27,115 bases of DNA from Proteobacteria bacterium UBA652 (GTDB lineage: Bacteria; Pseudomonadota; Gammaproteobacteria; Nitrosococcales; Methylophagaceae): contig DBOG01000028.1 of NCBI GenBank assembly GCA_002299915.1, positions 1-27,115 on the forward strand, given 5' to 3'. Position 1 is the first letter of the stretch; each line of letters begins with the position of its first letter. The notes below the pieces were generated by a model, which had not been told where the DNA came from, ran no database searches, and saw nothing but the letters and a program-made list of their open reading frames with translations. Position numbers and translations under genes: made by a program. This document shows, in pieces, positions 1 to 8,882 of this stretch.

Positions 1-525
1 GAGACGATGACAGAGAATGAGGTAGAAGCGGTATTAGGCCATGAAATAAGCCATGTGGCTAATGGTGATATGGTGACGCTATCATTAATTCAAGGAGTGG
101 TTAATACTTTTGTGATTGTATTGTCACAATTAATTTCAACGATGGTAGATAGACGTGGTCGGCAAGGATATAATCAAGCAGGCTACGGATATGGCCGTGG
201 TATTGCTTATCGGATCACCTATATGGCTACGCAGTTTGTGCTCGGGTTTTTGGCGACATTGATTGTACGGTGGTTTAGCCGCTGGCGCGAGTATCGCGCA
301 GATGCCGGTGGCGCACAATTGGCGGGCACAGAAAACATGATTCAAGCGTTAGAGAAGTTACAATCTTTACAGCAACCCGCCCAACTTCCCGCTCAGATGC
401 AGGCATTGGGTATTAACGGTGGTTTATTGGGGGCACTCGGCATGAAGCGATTAACCATGACACATCCGCCATTAACAGAGCGTATTCAAGCCTTACGCGA
501 TAGCCGTAGTATACGTAATCATTAG
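1..525 (+). CDS. htpX: HtpX-type membrane zinc metalloprotease, C-terminal part
   Basis: The first 174 codons lie in an open frame that enters from the left edge, so the 5' end is missing; family members are usually about 290 residues. The visible part contains the M48 zinc motif HEISH (His codons at 40-42 and 52-54), followed by ANGDMVTLSLIQGVVNTF, typical of HtpX. The third zinc ligand is the Glu of REYRADAG (codon 289-291). Two hydrophobic stretches lie between these motifs. The C-terminal MTHPPLTERIQALR block is also characteristic. HtpX degrades damaged or misfolded inner-membrane proteins with its active site facing the cytoplasm, in cooperation with FtsH in E. coli. The ATG at base 7 is internal and should not be taken as the start. 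Confidence 0.93.
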   Translation, partial: ETMTENEVEAVLGHEISHVANGDMVTLSLIQGVVNTFVIVLSQLISTMVDRRGRQGYNQAGYGYGRGIAYRITYMATQFVLGFLATLIVRWFSRWREYRADAGGAQLAGTENMIQALEKLQSLQQPAQLPAQMQALGINGGLLGALGMKRLTMTHPPLTERIQALRDSRSIRNH

Positions 526-584
526 CGATTACTTTTTGAGGATCAGGCAAAATTTATGTCGCCTTATTCTAATGTTTAACCTAA

Positions 585-745
585 GGAGCCTCTGATCATC
601 AAGTCATGAACTCATATATTACGCACAGAATATCCAACTTCCGCGTTAAAAATCTTCGCAATAGCTCGCTATTACGCTCACTTTTTGCCTTGAATTTGAA
701 TATTCTGCACGCAATCTATTTCGTCCAGACTTGTTCAGAGGCTCC
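585..745. mobile_element. IS5-type MITE (non-autonomous element) upstream of leuS
   Basis: The 161-bp segment is bounded by a perfect 11-bp inverted repeat, GGAGCCTCTGA (585-595) and its complement (735-745). It is flanked by a 4-bp direct repeat CTAA (581-584 and 746-749), consistent with the YTAR target duplication of IS5-group elements. The inverted match resumes after a short loop: GACTTG is read from the right end and CAAGTC from the left. A further inverted pair, CAGAATAT (626-633) and ATATTCTG (700-707), would let the whole element fold into a long hairpin. There is no coding capacity. It fills most of the htpX-leuS gap and ends 20 bases before the leuS start. The family assignment rests on the ends and target site only; I see no cognate transposase here. 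Confidence 0.72.
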
Positions 746-765
746 CTAAATAAATGAAGAGAACC

Positions 766-3219
766 ATGCAACAAGATTACAATCCTGCTGAAATTGAATT
801 AGAAGTTCAAAAATTATGGAAAGATAGCACTGTTTTTCGTGCGGTTGAAGATCCTAGCAAAGAGAAATATTATTGCTTGGCAATGTTTCCTTATCCTAGC
901 GGGCAACTGCATATGGGGCATGTGCGTAATTATACGATTGGTGATGTGATCGCGCGATTCCAGAGGATGCAGGGTAAGAATGTATTGCAGCCAATGGGTT
1001 GGGATGCGTTTGGGTTGCCAGCAGAAAATGCAGCGATTAAAAACAAGGTGCCGCCTGCGGCATGGACCTATGACAATATTGATTATATGCGTGATCAATT
1101 ACAGCGCTTGGGGTTTGGTTATGATTGGGATCGTGAATTAGCCACCTGTACACCTGAATATTATCGCTGGGAGCAGTGGTTATTTACGCGCTTGTTTAAA
1201 AAAGGTTTGGTTTATAAGAAAACAGCGGCAGTGAACTGGTGTCCCGTTGATAATACGGTGCTGGCGAATGAGCAGGTGATTGATGGTTGTTGCTGGCGTT
1301 GTGACGCTGTGGTCGAGAAACGTGAAATCCCGCAGTGGTTTATGAAGATCACGGAATATGCCCCTGATTTACTGAAAGATTTAGACCAGTTGGAAGGCTG
1401 GCCTGAACAAGTTCGCACCATGCAGGAAAACTGGATAGGCCGATCTGAAGGCTTGGATATTCAGTTCGATATAGTAGCGTCGGATGAGTCTATCGGTATA
1501 TACACCACGCGTCCAGATACCTTGATGGGCGTGTCGTATTTGGCGGTGGCGGCGGAACATCCTTTGGCGCTGGCTGCAGCAGAAAATAATCCGACATTGA
1601 TGGACTTTATTGCAGAATGCAAGCAAATGGAGACTTCTGAAGAAGCATTAGAAACGGCTGAGAAAAAGGGTGTTGATACGGGTTTAACAGCAATCCATCC
1701 CGTAACGGGTGATGTGGTGCCAGTATGGGCGGCTAATTTTGTATTGATGAATTATGGCACGGGCGCGGTGATGTCTGTGCCAGCACATGATCAACGTGAT
1801 TATGAGTTTGCGAAAGCGTATGGCTTGCCGATTAAACAGGTGATTGAGCCAGCAGGGTCAGAAGAATGTGATCTAGGCAAGGCTGCCTTTACGGAGAAAG
1901 GTAAGCTGTTAAATTCGGGCGAGTTTGATGGGCTGACTTCTGCAGATGCCTTTGGTGCCATCGCGGATTTTGTGGAGAAAAATAATAAAGGCCAGCGCCA
2001 AGTGAATTATCGCTTGCGGGATTGGGGCGTGTCGCGTCAACGTTATTGGGGCACACCGATACCTATTATTAACTGTGAGAAATGCGGATCAGTAGCCGTG
2101 CCTGAAGCAGATTTGCCGGTGCGTTTGCCGGAAAATGTGATTGTAGATGGTTCGGGTTCGCCAATTAAATCAATGCCTGAGTTTTATAAAGTGGCTTGTC
2201 CGACTTGTGGTGGCGCTGCAGAACGTGAAACGGATACTTTTGATACTTTCTTTGAGTCTTCTTGGTATTACGCACGTTTTACCTGCGCAGATAATAATGA
2301 GGCGATGTTAGATGAACGGGCCGATCATTGGTTGCCGGTTGATCAATATATCGGTGGGATTGAGCATGCTGTATTGCATTTATTATATGCGCGTTTTTTC
2401 CATAAATTAATGCGCGATGAGGGCTTGGTCTCTGGAGATGAGCCGATTAAGAATTTATTGACGCAGGGCATGGTGTTGAAAGAAGGCACAAAGATGTCTA
2501 AGTCAAAGGGTAATACGGTTGATCCCAAAGGCCTAATCGATCAGTATGGTGCAGATACAGCACGTTTATTTATTATGTTTGCTGCGCCACCCGAGCAGTC
2601 ATTAGAGTGGTCTGATAAGGCGGTGGAAGGGGCGAGCCGGTTCTTAAAACGTCTATGGAAGGCGGTGTATGAGCATGTAGAAGCGGGTGAGGTTATTGCT
2701 TTAGATAAAAGTGCTTTATCTGATGAACAGCAAGACATGCGGAGTAAAACGCAGCAAACTTTGCAAAAAATGGGCGATGATATTGGTCGTCGGCATACAT
2801 TTAACACCGCGATTGCGGCGGTGATGGAATTAATGAATAGCTTGGCTAAGTTTGAAGATGACAGCCCGCAAGGGAAAGCGGTTCGGCAAGAAGCCTTGGA
2901 AATCGCTGTATTGACCTTATCACCAATTACGCCGCATATTTGCCATGTATTATGGCAGGCATTGGGGCATAATGAGGTGTTGGTGTCGGTATCTTGGCCT
3001 GATGTTGATGAAAGCGCGCTAGTACAAGATAATATTGAACTCATGGTGCAAGTAAATGGTAAGCTACGATCAAAAATAAAAGTGGCTGTGGATGCGGATA
3101 AAGCGTCAATTGAAGCTTTAGCCTGTGCAGATGAAGCCGCGCAGAAGTTTATGGAAGGCAAAACAATTCGCAAAGTGATCGTGGTGCCGGGTCGATTAGT
3201 GAATATAGTGGTTGGATAA
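766..3219 (+). CDS. leuS: leucyl-tRNA synthetase
   Basis: This cytoplasmic class I synthetase charges tRNA-Leu. The ATP-binding HIGH-type motif is HMGH at about residues 49-52, and KMSKS is at about 576-580. The inserted CP1 editing domain is present, with the TTRPDTLMG block and the conserved Asp in AHDQRDYEF. CxxC pairs (WCPVDNTVLAN...CCWRC and CEKC...CPTC) match the zinc and structural regions of bacterial LeuRS. The C-terminal anticodon and tRNA-binding part ends in VPGRLVNIVVG, as expected. The ATG at 766 (MQQDYNPAEIE) is preferred over the ATG at 754, because it matches the family N-terminus and has GAAGAG just upstream. Length is 817 residues, against about 860 in E. coli. The leader between the upstream MITE and the start codon is only 20 bases. 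Confidence 0.97.
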   Translation: MQQDYNPAEIELEVQKLWKDSTVFRAVEDPSKEKYYCLAMFPYPSGQLHMGHVRNYTIGDVIARFQRMQGKNVLQPMGWDAFGLPAENAAIKNKVPPAAWTYDNIDYMRDQLQRLGFGYDWDRELATCTPEYYRWEQWLFTRLFKKGLVYKKTAAVNWCPVDNTVLANEQVIDGCCWRCDAVVEKREIPQWFMKITEYAPDLLKDLDQLEGWPEQVRTMQENWIGRSEGLDIQFDIVASDESIGIYTTRPDTLMGVSYLAVAAEHPLALAAAENNPTLMDFIAECKQMETSEEALETAEKKGVDTGLTAIHPVTGDVVPVWAANFVLMNYGTGAVMSVPAHDQRDYEFAKAYGLPIKQVIEPAGSEECDLGKAAFTEKGKLLNSGEFDGLTSADAFGAIADFVEKNNKGQRQVNYRLRDWGVSRQRYWGTPIPIINCEKCGSVAVPEADLPVRLPENVIVDGSGSPIKSMPEFYKVACPTCGGAAERETDTFDTFFESSWYYARFTCADNNEAMLDERADHWLPVDQYIGGIEHAVLHLLYARFFHKLMRDEGLVSGDEPIKNLLTQGMVLKEGTKMSKSKGNTVDPKGLIDQYGADTARLFIMFAAPPEQSLEWSDKAVEGASRFLKRLWKAVYEHVEAGEVIALDKSALSDEQQDMRSKTQQTLQKMGDDIGRRHTFNTAIAAVMELMNSLAKFEDDSPQGKAVRQEALEIAVLTLSPITPHICHVLWQALGHNEVLVSVSWPDVDESALVQDNIELMVQVNGKLRSKIKVAVDADKASIEALACADEAAQKFMEGKTIRKVIVVPGRLVNIVVG

Positions 3220-3234
3220 ATTTAGGAGTAAACG

Positions 3235-3726
3235 ATGCGTCAATTGGGATGGATGTTATTAGGCTTGGCTTTAGTTGTTATGGCTGGTTGTGGGTTTCAT
3301 TTACGAGGCGCAGCAGATTTGCCGGACAGCATTAAAACATTGTTTATACAGGGCATTGATTTAAGCCAAACGCGTGGTCGAGCATTAAAAGAAGGCTTAG
3401 AAAATAACGGGGTCACCGTGGTGTCTCAATACCAAGCAGGTCAAGCGGTAATGACGATTACTGAGAATATTCAGGAGCGCCGGGTATTGTCTGTGGGGTC
3501 GGATGCAAAAGTGAGTGAATATGAGCTGTATAGTGCCTTACGGTTTAGCCTTACCGATGGGCAAGGAAAAGCGTTATTAGCAGATCAATTAGTTGAATCT
3601 CAGCGTGATTATCAGTTTGATCAAACGCAAGTATTAAGTGCGGATGAAGAAGAACGATTGTTGCGTGAGCAGATGGATCAGCAGTTGGTGCAGTCGGTAT
3701 TACGTAGACTCTCCGCCTTGAAATAA
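3235..3726 (+). CDS. lptE: LPS-assembly lipoprotein LptE
   Basis: LptE is the outer-membrane lipoprotein that plugs and stabilises the LptD barrel during insertion of lipopolysaccharide into the outer leaflet. The 163-residue product begins with a short basic/hydrophobic signal and a lipobox ending MAGC, with the lipidated Cys at residue 19. It is followed by GFHLRGAADLP, the hallmark start of mature LptE. The middle region ERRVLSVGSDAKVSEYEL matches the family. A good Shine-Dalgarno (TAGGAG) precedes the ATG. It follows leuS by 15 bases and abuts holA directly, the usual leuS-lptE-holA order. Confidence 0.93.
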   Translation: MRQLGWMLLGLALVVMAGCGFHLRGAADLPDSIKTLFIQGIDLSQTRGRALKEGLENNGVTVVSQYQAGQAVMTITENIQERRVLSVGSDAKVSEYELYSALRFSLTDGQGKALLADQLVESQRDYQFDQTQVLSADEEERLLREQMDQQLVQSVLRRLSALK

Positions 3727-4737
3727 ATGAGAATAAACGCAGATGGACTGGCTTCACAATTAACAGGTGATTTATTGCCGGTCTATTTAGTGCATGGCGA
3801 TGAGGGCTTGTTGGTAGAAGAGGCGAGTGATTTAATTCGACAAGCGGTGCGTGAACGGGGGGCGAATGACCGCCAAGTATGGCATGTGGAAGGGCGATTT
3901 AAATGGTCGGAAGTGGAATGGGAAGAGCAATCTATGTCCTTATTTTCCAGTCAGCGCTTATTAGAAATTCGCCTACCCACGGGCAAACCAGGTAAAGAGG
4001 GCAGCGAGGCACTGCGCGCTTATGCCAGCAATCCACCACCAGATACGACCTTACTGATTATTAGCGGCAAAATTGATAGTCGCTCTCAAAAAGCAAAATG
4101 GTTTACAGAAATAGATAGCTTGGGTGCAAATATCTCTGCCAGGCCTATTGATGCGGCACATTTACTCCAATGGTTAATACACCGTGCGCAACAACGCGGC
4201 TTGACGATCGAACGGGCGGTTGCCAATTTATTGGCTGAACGGGTGGAAGGTAATTTATTCGCGGCGGCGCAAGAGATAGATAAGCTGGCATTACTTTGCA
4301 GCGATGGACAAGTTGATGAAGCTGCTGTGCTAGAATCAGTGGCTGACAGTGCGCGGTTTGAAGCCTTTGGCGTGATTGATACAGCGTTTTCAGGTCAGCC
4401 TACAAAAATCCCACGGATGTTGGCAAAATTACGCGGTGAAGGATTGGATATATTGGCTGTGTTTTCAGGTATTTCATGGTCAGTGCATCGTGCTGTGGAA
4501 ATGGCAATGGCAATGGCTGCAGGCGCACAGATGGAACAGGTGTTTTCTCAGCATCGTATTTGGGATAATAATAAAGCGGTGATGTGGCAGGTATTGAATC
4601 GACACCCACCGCAACAATGGCAAAGCTTTTTGCAACAATTATCGCAGATAGATCGGGCGGCAAAAGGCAATTTAAAAATGTGTCCATGGGAACTTCTACA
4701 AGGGCTCTGCTTACAAATTGCAGGTGTAAAACATTAA
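3727..4737 (+). CDS. holA: DNA polymerase III delta subunit
   Basis: HolA is the wrench subunit of the clamp loader: it opens the beta sliding clamp during loading onto primed DNA. The 336-residue protein has the family N-terminus (LLPVYLVHGDEGLLVEEA) and a middle AAA+-like fold without a Walker A motif, as expected for delta. The C-terminal collar region includes QIDRAAKGN and WELLQGLCLQIA. E. coli HolA is 343 residues. The ATG directly follows the lptE stop codon, so translation is probably coupled. It lies between lptE and proA in the same unit. Confidence 0.93.
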   Translation: MRINADGLASQLTGDLLPVYLVHGDEGLLVEEASDLIRQAVRERGANDRQVWHVEGRFKWSEVEWEEQSMSLFSSQRLLEIRLPTGKPGKEGSEALRAYASNPPPDTTLLIISGKIDSRSQKAKWFTEIDSLGANISARPIDAAHLLQWLIHRAQQRGLTIERAVANLLAERVEGNLFAAAQEIDKLALLCSDGQVDEAAVLESVADSARFEAFGVIDTAFSGQPTKIPRMLAKLRGEGLDILAVFSGISWSVHRAVEMAMAMAAGAQMEQVFSQHRIWDNNKAVMWQVLNRHPPQQWQSFLQQLSQIDRAAKGNLKMCPWELLQGLCLQIAGVKH

Positions 4738-4768
4738 AAACAACTGAATAAAAAAGACTAGGATTGAG

Positions 4769-6025
4769 GTGGATATAAAACAATATATGCAGACATTGGG
4801 AGAGCAAGCGCGGGTGGCAAGCCGTGCTTTATCTCGTGCGGGAACCCATACAAAAAACCAAGCGCTACAAGCGATTGCAACTGAAATTCGTAAGGCAGCA
4901 GACACCTTGAAAGCTGAAAATGCACTGGACTTGGCCGCGGGTGAAGAAAAAGGCTTAGATGCCGCTTTACTGGATCGGTTGGCATTGACTGATGATCGTA
5001 TTGAAGGCATGGCGGAAGGTTTAGAGCAAATTGCCGCGTTACCTGATCCGATTGGCGAAATTAGCGATATGAATTATCGGCCTTCTGGTATTCAACTAGG
5101 TAAGATGCGGGTGCCATTGGGAGTGATTGGGATCATTTATGAATCGCGGCCTAATGTAACGGCGGATGCGGCAGGCTTATGCTTAAAATCGGGCAATGCC
5201 ACTATTCTCCGTGGTGGCAGCGAAGCGATGCATTCTAATCAAGCGATTGCTGCCTGTATTCAGCGTGGATTAAAATCAGTAGGCTTGCCTGAAACAGCGG
5301 TGCAAGTGGTGGAAACAACCGATCGGGCGGCAGTGGGTGAGTTGATTACGATGCCTGATTATGTCGATGTGATTGTGCCTCGTGGGGGAAAAGGCTTGAT
5401 TGAGCGGATCAGCAATGATGCCCGTGTGCCTGTGATCAAACATTTGGATGGTATTTGCCATGTGTATATTGATGCAGAGGCAGATTTAGTGATGGCGGCT
5501 GATATTGCCTTTAACGCTAAATGTCACCGTTATGGCGTATGTAATGCGATGGAAACCTTATTGGTGGATGCTACCGTGGCGAACGATATTTTGCCTGTAT
5601 TAGCGGCACGTTATGAAGCGGAAGGCGTGGAACTGCGCGGCTGTGATCAAAGCCGCAAAATTTTGCCTAATATCAATGCAGCGACCGATGAAGATTGGGC
5701 AACGGAATATTTGGCACCTATTTTGTCTATCCGCGTGGTCGATGGGCTAGATGCGGCAATGGATCATATTACGGAATATAGCTCAGGCCACACAGAAACC
5801 ATCGTAACGGAAAATTATGCCCATTCCCGCCGTTTCCTTGCCGAAGTGGATTCGAGTTCGGTGATGGTGAATGCCTCAACCCGATTTGCCGATGGCTTTG
5901 AATATGGTTTAGGGGCTGAAATTGGTATCTCTACGGATAAGATCCATGCGCGTGGGCCAGTAGGATTAGAAGGCTTAACCTCGCAAAAATGGATTGTATT
6001 GGGAACAGGACAAACCCGCAGCTAA
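4769..6025 (+). CDS. proA: gamma-glutamyl phosphate reductase
   Basis: ProA reduces gamma-glutamyl phosphate to glutamate-5-semialdehyde with NADPH, the second step of proline synthesis. The 418-residue length matches E. coli (417). The catalytic Cys is at about residue 258 in YGVCNAMETLLVD. PLGVIGIIYESRPNVTADAAGLCLKSGNA is the conserved aldehyde-dehydrogenase-fold cofactor region, and the C-terminus GLEGLTSQKWIVLGTGQ is typical. The start is taken as GTG with TAGGA about 5 bases upstream; an in-frame ATG at 4787 is the alternative. Its partner proB is not in the window. Its position between holA and nadD is a lineage-specific variation of the usual operon. Its stop codon overlaps the nadD start. 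Confidence 0.95.
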   Translation: MDIKQYMQTLGEQARVASRALSRAGTHTKNQALQAIATEIRKAADTLKAENALDLAAGEEKGLDAALLDRLALTDDRIEGMAEGLEQIAALPDPIGEISDMNYRPSGIQLGKMRVPLGVIGIIYESRPNVTADAAGLCLKSGNATILRGGSEAMHSNQAIAACIQRGLKSVGLPETAVQVVETTDRAAVGELITMPDYVDVIVPRGGKGLIERISNDARVPVIKHLDGICHVYIDAEADLVMAADIAFNAKCHRYGVCNAMETLLVDATVANDILPVLAARYEAEGVELRGCDQSRKILPNINAATDEDWATEYLAPILSIRVVDGLDAAMDHITEYSSGHTETIVTENYAHSRRFLAEVDSSSVMVNASTRFADGFEYGLGAEIGISTDKIHARGPVGLEGLTSQKWIVLGTGQTRS

Positions 6026-6648
6026 TGACCAATGCGATTGGGATTTTGGGCGGTACATTTGACCCTGTTCATTTTGGGCATCTCCGATCGGGATTAGACG
6101 TGGCGGAACAGTTCGATTTGGCTGAAATTCGGCTGATTCCTGCTGCCAGACCACCCCATCGTGGGCAACCACAAGCCACAGCAGAACAGCGCCTTGAGAT
6201 GCTTGAGTTAGCGGTGGCAGAGAATAAAACGTTTGTAATCGATGATCGAGAGCTACATCGTCAAGGTAAATCCTACACGATTGACACTTTGCTCAGCCTG
6301 CGTCAAGAATTTCCGAATAGTCCGTTATATCTTATTTTGGGTACAGATGCTTTTTATGGTCTAACCACCTGGCATCGCTGGCAGGAATTACTGGATTTTA
6401 CCCATATTATTGTGATGACACGACCCGGTGAGAAAACAGTCATGCCCACCGCATTGGCTGGTTGGCAGATAGTAGATGCCAATAATATTGACCCGACGAC
6501 GCTGACAGGTAAGGTCTATCGCTGCGATGTAAGTCAATTAGATATTTCAGCAACGCAGATCCGCACATTATTGGCAGATAATAAAAGCCCACAATTTCTA
6601 TTGCCAGAGGCGGTTTTATCTTATGCACGAGCAGAAAAAATTTATTAG
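6025..6648 (+). CDS. nadD: nicotinate-nucleotide adenylyltransferase
   Basis: NadD adenylates nicotinate mononucleotide to deamido-NAD in the cytoplasm, the penultimate NAD-synthesis step. The nucleotidyltransferase signature GGTFDPVHFGH lies at residues 9-19, and the second phosphate-binding motif ISATQIR at about 174-180. The product is 207 residues, against 213 in E. coli. The ATG at 6025 overlaps the proA stop (TAATG) and places the signature at the normal distance from the N-terminus. The longer frame from 5989 would run inside proA and is rejected. NadD is commonly followed by rsfS and rlmH, but here two other genes and a minus-strand operon intervene. Confidence 0.95.
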   Translation: MTNAIGILGGTFDPVHFGHLRSGLDVAEQFDLAEIRLIPAARPPHRGQPQATAEQRLEMLELAVAENKTFVIDDRELHRQGKSYTIDTLLSLRQEFPNSPLYLILGTDAFYGLTTWHRWQELLDFTHIIVMTRPGEKTVMPTALAGWQIVDANNIDPTTLTGKVYRCDVSQLDISATQIRTLLADNKSPQFLLPEAVLSYARAEKIY

Positions 6649-6651
6649 CCG

Positions 6652-7821
6652 ATGCCAACAGATTTTGATCGTATTATAGATAGAACAGGCACCGCCAGCC
6701 TAAAATATGATGCCCGCAAGGCCTATTTTGGGACAAAGGATGTGGTGCCACTGTGGGTGGCTGATATGGATTTTGCTACCGCACCGATGGTGGAAGCCGT
6801 ATTGCGAGAAAGGGCGGCGCATCCTCTCTATGGCTATACTTTATTTCCAGATAGCCTCTTTACGGCGATGCAAGATTGGTTTCAGCAGCGGCATGGCTGG
6901 GCTATTCATCGTAAATCAATTTTAATGTGCCCGGGTGTAGTGCCTTCTATGCATGCGGCCATTGAAGCGTTAACAGAAGTTGGCGATAAGATTATTGTGC
7001 AACCGCCGATTTACCCGCCATTTTTTGCAGCGGTGACTGAAACAGGTCGAACCCTCATTGAAAACCCATTGAAACTGGCAGCAGGGCGTTATCAGATTGA
7101 TTTTGAATATCTTGAGCAGTGCGCGGCATCAGGCGCCAAGCTCTTATTGTTCTGCTCGCCACATAACCCCGTGGGTCGGGTATGGCAGCGTGCCGAGTTG
7201 GAAGGGGTGTTAGACATTGCCCGACGTTATGATCTTACGATTGTTTCCGATGAGATCCATGCCGATTTAATTTATCCTGATTACCAACATATTCCATTGG
7301 CTACACTGGCTGATGATGTATCAATTATTACCGCTGTTTCACCCAGTAAAACGTTTAATATTCCTGGATTGGGATTATCGAGTTTAGTCGCCAGTGATCG
7401 CCAGCAATGGCAAGCCATTAAAAAAGTGCTAGATGGTTGGCATGTGAGCACCAGCAACCCGTTCAGCGTGACGGCGTTTATGGCTGCTTACCAAGGTGGG
7501 GCAGCATGGCTAGATGAGTTGATGATCTATCTGGATGAAACACGGCAGCAAGTAACTGACTTTATAAGCGCTGAATGTTCTTGGATTAAAGTTATCCAAT
7601 CAGAAGGGACTTATCTGCTCTGGCTAGATTGTCGAGAGTTGGGCTTAGATGATGACGCACTGAAAACTTTTTTCATTACGCAAGCTAAAGTGGGGATGAA
7701 TCCGGGGATTAGTTTTGGGGAAGCAGGCCGTGGGTTTATGCGGATGAATATTGCAGCGCCGCGCTCTGTTATTATGGCGGCTTGTGAGAGTATTAAAGCA
7801 GCATTGCTAGCGATAAAATAA
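6652..7821 (+). CDS. PatB/MalY-type PLP-dependent aminotransferase (putative cystathionine beta-lyase)
   Basis: This is a fold-type I PLP enzyme of 389 residues. The N-terminal sequence VVPLWVADMDFATAPMV is characteristic of the MalY/PatB C-S lyase group. The PLP lysine is at about residue 233 in SPSKTFNIPGL. FCSPHNPVGRVW and VSDEIHADLI are the conserved cofactor-contact blocks. The known role of the group is cleavage of cystathionine or cysteine C-S bonds, releasing homocysteine or sulfide with pyruvate and ammonia. The actual substrate cannot be read from sequence. It begins 3 bases after nadD and overlaps the rhomboid gene by one base. The nearby YeeE/YedE pair fits a loose sulfur theme, which is inference. 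Confidence 0.88.
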   Translation: MPTDFDRIIDRTGTASLKYDARKAYFGTKDVVPLWVADMDFATAPMVEAVLRERAAHPLYGYTLFPDSLFTAMQDWFQQRHGWAIHRKSILMCPGVVPSMHAAIEALTEVGDKIIVQPPIYPPFFAAVTETGRTLIENPLKLAAGRYQIDFEYLEQCAASGAKLLLFCSPHNPVGRVWQRAELEGVLDIARRYDLTIVSDEIHADLIYPDYQHIPLATLADDVSIITAVSPSKTFNIPGLGLSSLVASDRQQWQAIKKVLDGWHVSTSNPFSVTAFMAAYQGGAAWLDELMIYLDETRQQVTDFISAECSWIKVIQSEGTYLLWLDCRELGLDDDALKTFFITQAKVGMNPGISFGEAGRGFMRMNIAAPRSVIMAACESIKAALLAIK

Positions 7822-8435
7822 TGCACGCGACCACCTTGAAATCAACAGCAATAAAAGTATGTATTGCGATTACCCTGTTATGGCTCGTTAAAGGCGCTGA
7901 ATTACTTTTTGAATGGGATTTTCGAGGTTATGGTGTCAAGCCTAGAGAATTGACTGGTTTGATAGGCATTGCTTTAGCCCCCCTGATTCATGGTTCATTT
8001 GAACATCTGTTTGCCAATACTTTACCTTTATTTGTATTAGCTACGGCGCTATTTTATGAATACCCAAAATCAGCCAAGCCCGTGTTGGCGATTATTTATC
8101 TTGGTTCGGGTATCGGTGTGTGGTTATTTGCACGAGAAGCGACGACGCATTTCGGAGCAAGCGGATTGACCCATGGGATGATGTTCTTTCTATTCTTTAT
8201 CGGTGTGTTTCGCCGAGACAAACCCGCGATGGCGCTCGCCATGATGGTGTTTTTCCTTTATGGCGGCATGCTGTTAAGTATCTTACCGCGAGAGGAATAT
8301 ATCTCTTTTGAATATCATTTGTTTGGTGCTTTGATGGGCTTGATTTGTGCTGTAGCTTATCGAAATAGAGACCCAAAGCCGCCTGAGAAAAAATATAGTT
8401 GGGAAGAGGAAGAAGATGATGATTTCCAGGACTAA
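7821..8435 (+). CDS. rhomboid family intramembrane serine protease
   Basis: This 204-residue polytopic membrane protein has about six hydrophobic segments. The catalytic dyad of rhomboids is visible: Ser114 in the GASG motif and His166 in EYHLFGALMG. The HGSFEHLFANTLPL segment supplies the conserved H and N residues of the second transmembrane region that form the oxyanion hole. Rhomboids cleave transmembrane substrates inside the lipid bilayer. The C-terminus is a strongly acidic cytoplasmic-type tail (EEEEDDDFQD). The ATG overlaps the upstream stop (TAATG), implying coupled translation. No substrate is apparent, and I see no GlyGly-CTERM-type sorting signal in the downstream secreted proteins. 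Confidence 0.85.
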   Translation: MHATTLKSTAIKVCIAITLLWLVKGAELLFEWDFRGYGVKPRELTGLIGIALAPLIHGSFEHLFANTLPLFVLATALFYEYPKSAKPVLAIIYLGSGIGVWLFAREATTHFGASGLTHGMMFFLFFIGVFRRDKPAMALAMMVFFLYGGMLLSILPREEYISFEYHLFGALMGLICAVAYRNRDPKPPEKKYSWEEEEDDDFQD

Positions 8436-8458
8436 CCGTCATCAGATCCAAGTTAATT

Positions 8459-8881
8459 TTAATCCCGCTCAAAAAACACCTTATGCAACAATAAACCCGC
8501 CACAATGGATACAAATACAATCAGCGGTTCGCTTAGGTTAAAACCATGGCTTAGGTTGGCAACAGCAGGGCCAGGACAATAGCCTGTTATGCCCCAGCCG
8601 AGGCCGAAGAGGATAGCACCGAGAATTAAAGGTTTATCAAGCGTGATATTAGTGGGTAAGTGGAACACATCATCGAAGAAGGGTTTAGTACGCTTTGGGA
8701 TAAAGTAAAATGCGAGCGCAGCGACGCAGAGCCCGCCCGCCATAACGAAGGCAAGACTGGGATCCCAATGTGAGTCAAGTGTTAAGAAACTAATAACTTT
8801 TTGCGGATCGGTCATCTCTGATAAATCTAAGCCGACACCAAAAATAATGCCGCTTAATAAAGCGATAAGTATTAATTTCAT
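8459..8881 (-). CDS. YeeE/YedE family membrane protein (DUF6691/PmpB-like)
   Basis: This 140-residue protein has four hydrophobic segments. The motif GWGITGYCPGPAVANL contains a conserved Cys and is typical of the second half of split YeeE/YedE sulfur transporters. Family knowledge links these proteins to uptake or movement of thiosulfate or other sulfur compounds across the inner membrane. TsuA/YeeE uses conserved Cys residues to relay thiosulfate. Its start codon lies one base after the stop of the partner gene with AGGGG upstream, so the two are coupled. It converges on the rhomboid gene across a 23-base gap. Confidence 0.85.
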   Translation of the reverse strand: MKLILIALLSGIIFGVGLDLSEMTDPQKVISFLTLDSHWDPSLAFVMAGGLCVAALAFYFIPKRTKPFFDDVFHLPTNITLDKPLILGAILFGLGWGITGYCPGPAVANLSHGFNLSEPLIVFVSIVAGLLLHKVFFERD

Positions 8882-8882
8882 C

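Noticed and set aside
2541..3173. Minus-strand 210-codon frame inside leuS
   Set aside because: It is antisense to a fully conserved LeuRS C-terminal region and its translation resembles no protein; it is a shadow frame.
5989..6024. Upstream extension of nadD by 12 codons
   Set aside because: It overlaps proA coding sequence, and the ATG at 6025 gives the normal distance to the GGTFDPVHFGH motif.
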